A DNA stretch of 64,000 nt, from the NCBI GenBank assembly GCA_025929535.1, contig JAICLZ010000009.1, positions 1-64,000 of the forward strand, written 5' to 3'. How positions within the stretch are numbered: position 1 is the first letter of the stretch; the number at the start of each line of letters is the position of its first letter. The notes beneath the pieces were generated by a model. That model was not told where the DNA came from, ran no database searches, and worked only from the letters and a program-made list of their open reading frames with translations. Positions 62,921-64,000 of the stretch are shown here, piece after piece. Both the position numbers and the translations under genes were made by a program. The stretch comes from Gemmatimonadaceae bacterium. GTDB taxonomy: Bacteria; Gemmatimonadota; Gemmatimonadetes; Gemmatimonadales; Gemmatimonadaceae.

Positions 62921-64000
62921 TCAGCTCGTGGCCTGACGCGCGCTCGCCTTGATGATGCGGCGATTGTCCTCGATCCTCGCCGCGTCGTGCAGAGCGGCCA
63001 GGTACTGCTGCACACGCTGCTGCCGCACCCGCTGCATCATCTGATCACGCTGCTCCTTTTTCTGCTTCTCGAACGTGGCGCGATCCGCTTCGGTGCGCTT
63101 GTCGACGCGGAGCACGATCACATCGTTCTGCCCCTTCACCGGCGGTGCCACGGAGCCAACGGGAGCGCCGAACGCGGCACCGATCGCCTCCGTTGCCTGT
63201 CCGAGACCCGGCACCTGGGTGGTGCGCGCGAAGGTGGGACTCTTCTCGACCTTGAGGCCGGCCGCCTGGGCCGCGGCCTCGAGTGTCTTCCCGCTCCGCA
63301 CGGTCGACACGAGCGACTGCGCCTTCGGCATCAGCATCTCGAGCTTCTTCGCGCGCAGCAGCTCACGGCGAATGTCGTCGCGAGAGGCATCGAAGTCCGC
63401 CTTCCCGCCTTCCTGCAGCGAGTCGAGGCGAGCCAGGTAGTAGGCGTCATCGGCATCGATCAGATCGCTCGTCTCGCCGACCTTTGCTCCGCCGAAGGCC
63501 CATGCGGAGCCGCCCGGCACGTAGCGCCCGTCCCACGTGAGGGGGTCGGATTCGATCGCGACGACGTGCCCGATCTTGAGCCCGAGCGCGTGCGCGACGC
63601 TGTCGAATTCCGCGGGCTTGTCGATGTTCGCGGCCTTCGAGAGGGAGTCGGCTTTGCGGTCCGTGAGCGACGCGGACGAATCGCTTTGCGCGATGCGCAC
63701 GAGGATGTGGTGCACGGTGATCGAGTCGCCCTTGCGCTCATCCAGCCGGATGATATGGAAGCCGAAGGGGGTGAGCACGGGCTGGGACAACTCGCCCGGC
63801 TTGAGCGCGTATGCCGCATCCTCGAAGGGCTTCACGAAGGCTCCCTTGCCCACCTTTCCGAGCGATCCGCCATTGGCGGCGGAGGCCGAATCCGCGGATT
63901 CGCGCTTCGCCACGTCCTCGAATTTGGCGCCGTGCGCGATCTCCGCGCGCAGTGAATCGGCCTTTGCGCGCGCGGCCGCGGTGTCCGCCGCGGTGATCAC
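62921..64000 (-). CDS. Parvulin-type peptidylprolyl isomerase, 5'-truncated at the window edge
   Basis: The C-terminal 359 residues of a SurA/PpiD-type periplasmic chaperone; the N-terminal helper domain and any signal or membrane anchor lie outside. The first visible part is a parvulin domain (FEDVAKRESADSASAANGGSLGKV, then GELSQPVLTPFGFHIIRLDE), the second an atypical parvulin-like region with VHHILVRIAQSDSS, followed by a helical C-terminus rich in Gln and Arg. Two parvulin units and the length point to PpiD-like proteins. It runs towards tatA from the other strand. Confidence 0.85.
   Translation of the reverse strand: MITAADTAAARAKADSLRAEIAHGAKFEDVAKRESADSASAANGGSLGKVGKGAFVKPFEDAAYALKPGELSQPVLTPFGFHIIRLDERKGDSITVHHILVRIAQSDSSASLTDRKADSLSKAANIDKPAEFDSVAHALGLKIGHVVAIESDPLTWDGRYVPGGSAWAFGGAKVGETSDLIDADDAYYLARLDSLQEGGKADFDASRDDIRRELLRAKKLEMLMPKAQSLVSTVRSGKTLEAAAQAAGLKVEKSPTFARTTQVPGLGQATEAIGAAFGAPVGSVAPPVKGQNDVIVLRVDKRTEADRATFEKQKKEQRDQMMQRVRQQRVQQYLAALHDAARIEDNRRIIKASARQATS

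Overview
The window is a GC-rich, gene-dense bacterial chromosome segment of housekeeping and cell-envelope genes. It contains LptD, BamD, a full Tol-Pal set, a Wzi-like barrel and several Ala/Pro-rich lipoproteins, so the organism has two membranes. A long SecA with Bacteroidetes-like insertions, a large duplicated FtsX permease controlled by PadR, and very tight operons of genes starting with ATG, GTG or TTG suggest Gemmatimonadota or a close relative. This assignment is inference; no 16S gene is present.

Layout. 1-2353: end of a cell-wall amidase, then pyrD and pyrF. 2364-2705: small antisense membrane gene. 2819-5687: alpha-type ribosomal operon rpmJ-rpsM-rpsK-rpoA-rplQ-rpmB, without rpsD. 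5721-17183: nucleotide-sugar genes (GDP-D-rhamnose pair, an aminotransferase, a Wzi-like barrel, then UDP-glucuronate, UDP-xylose and epimerase genes), with carB embedded among them. 17217-22870: bamD, nadD, secA, radC. 22871-23667: non-coding DNA bounded by inverted repeats. 23668-30218: rel, uvrB, the t6A genes tsaE and tsaB, rimI, ssb. 30335-38083: permease, SGNH lipoprotein, padR with its permease target, and an ABC transporter lacking a binding protein. 38336-51823: LysM protein, then a tightly packed run joining the first steps of tetrapyrrole synthesis to galE, tolQ, tolR, a TonB/TolA-like gene, tolB, pal, cpoB, tatC and lptD. 52000-58360: a lipoprotein and a histidine-utilisation operon carrying an unexpected radical SAM gene. 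58421-64000: large TPR protein, polyprenyl synthase, DUF4321 protein, tatA, and a 5'-truncated parvulin isomerase on the minus strand.

How it fits together. Most genes build or service the envelope: sugar precursors for surface polysaccharide, export (SecA, TatA, TatC), outer-membrane assembly (BamD, LptD), envelope constriction (Tol-Pal) and peptidoglycan (amidase, LysM). Overlapping stop/start codons of the ATGA, GTGA, TTGA or TGATG type are the norm, which points to translational coupling.

The least explained items are the repeat-bounded non-coding block at 22891-23557 with a related copy at 13644-13749, the radical SAM gene inside the hut operon, the 12-bp tandem repeat between tolB and pal, and a recurrent -10-like motif that in four cases sits directly against the start codon. 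I see no rRNA, tRNA, CRISPR array, insertion sequence or replication origin.
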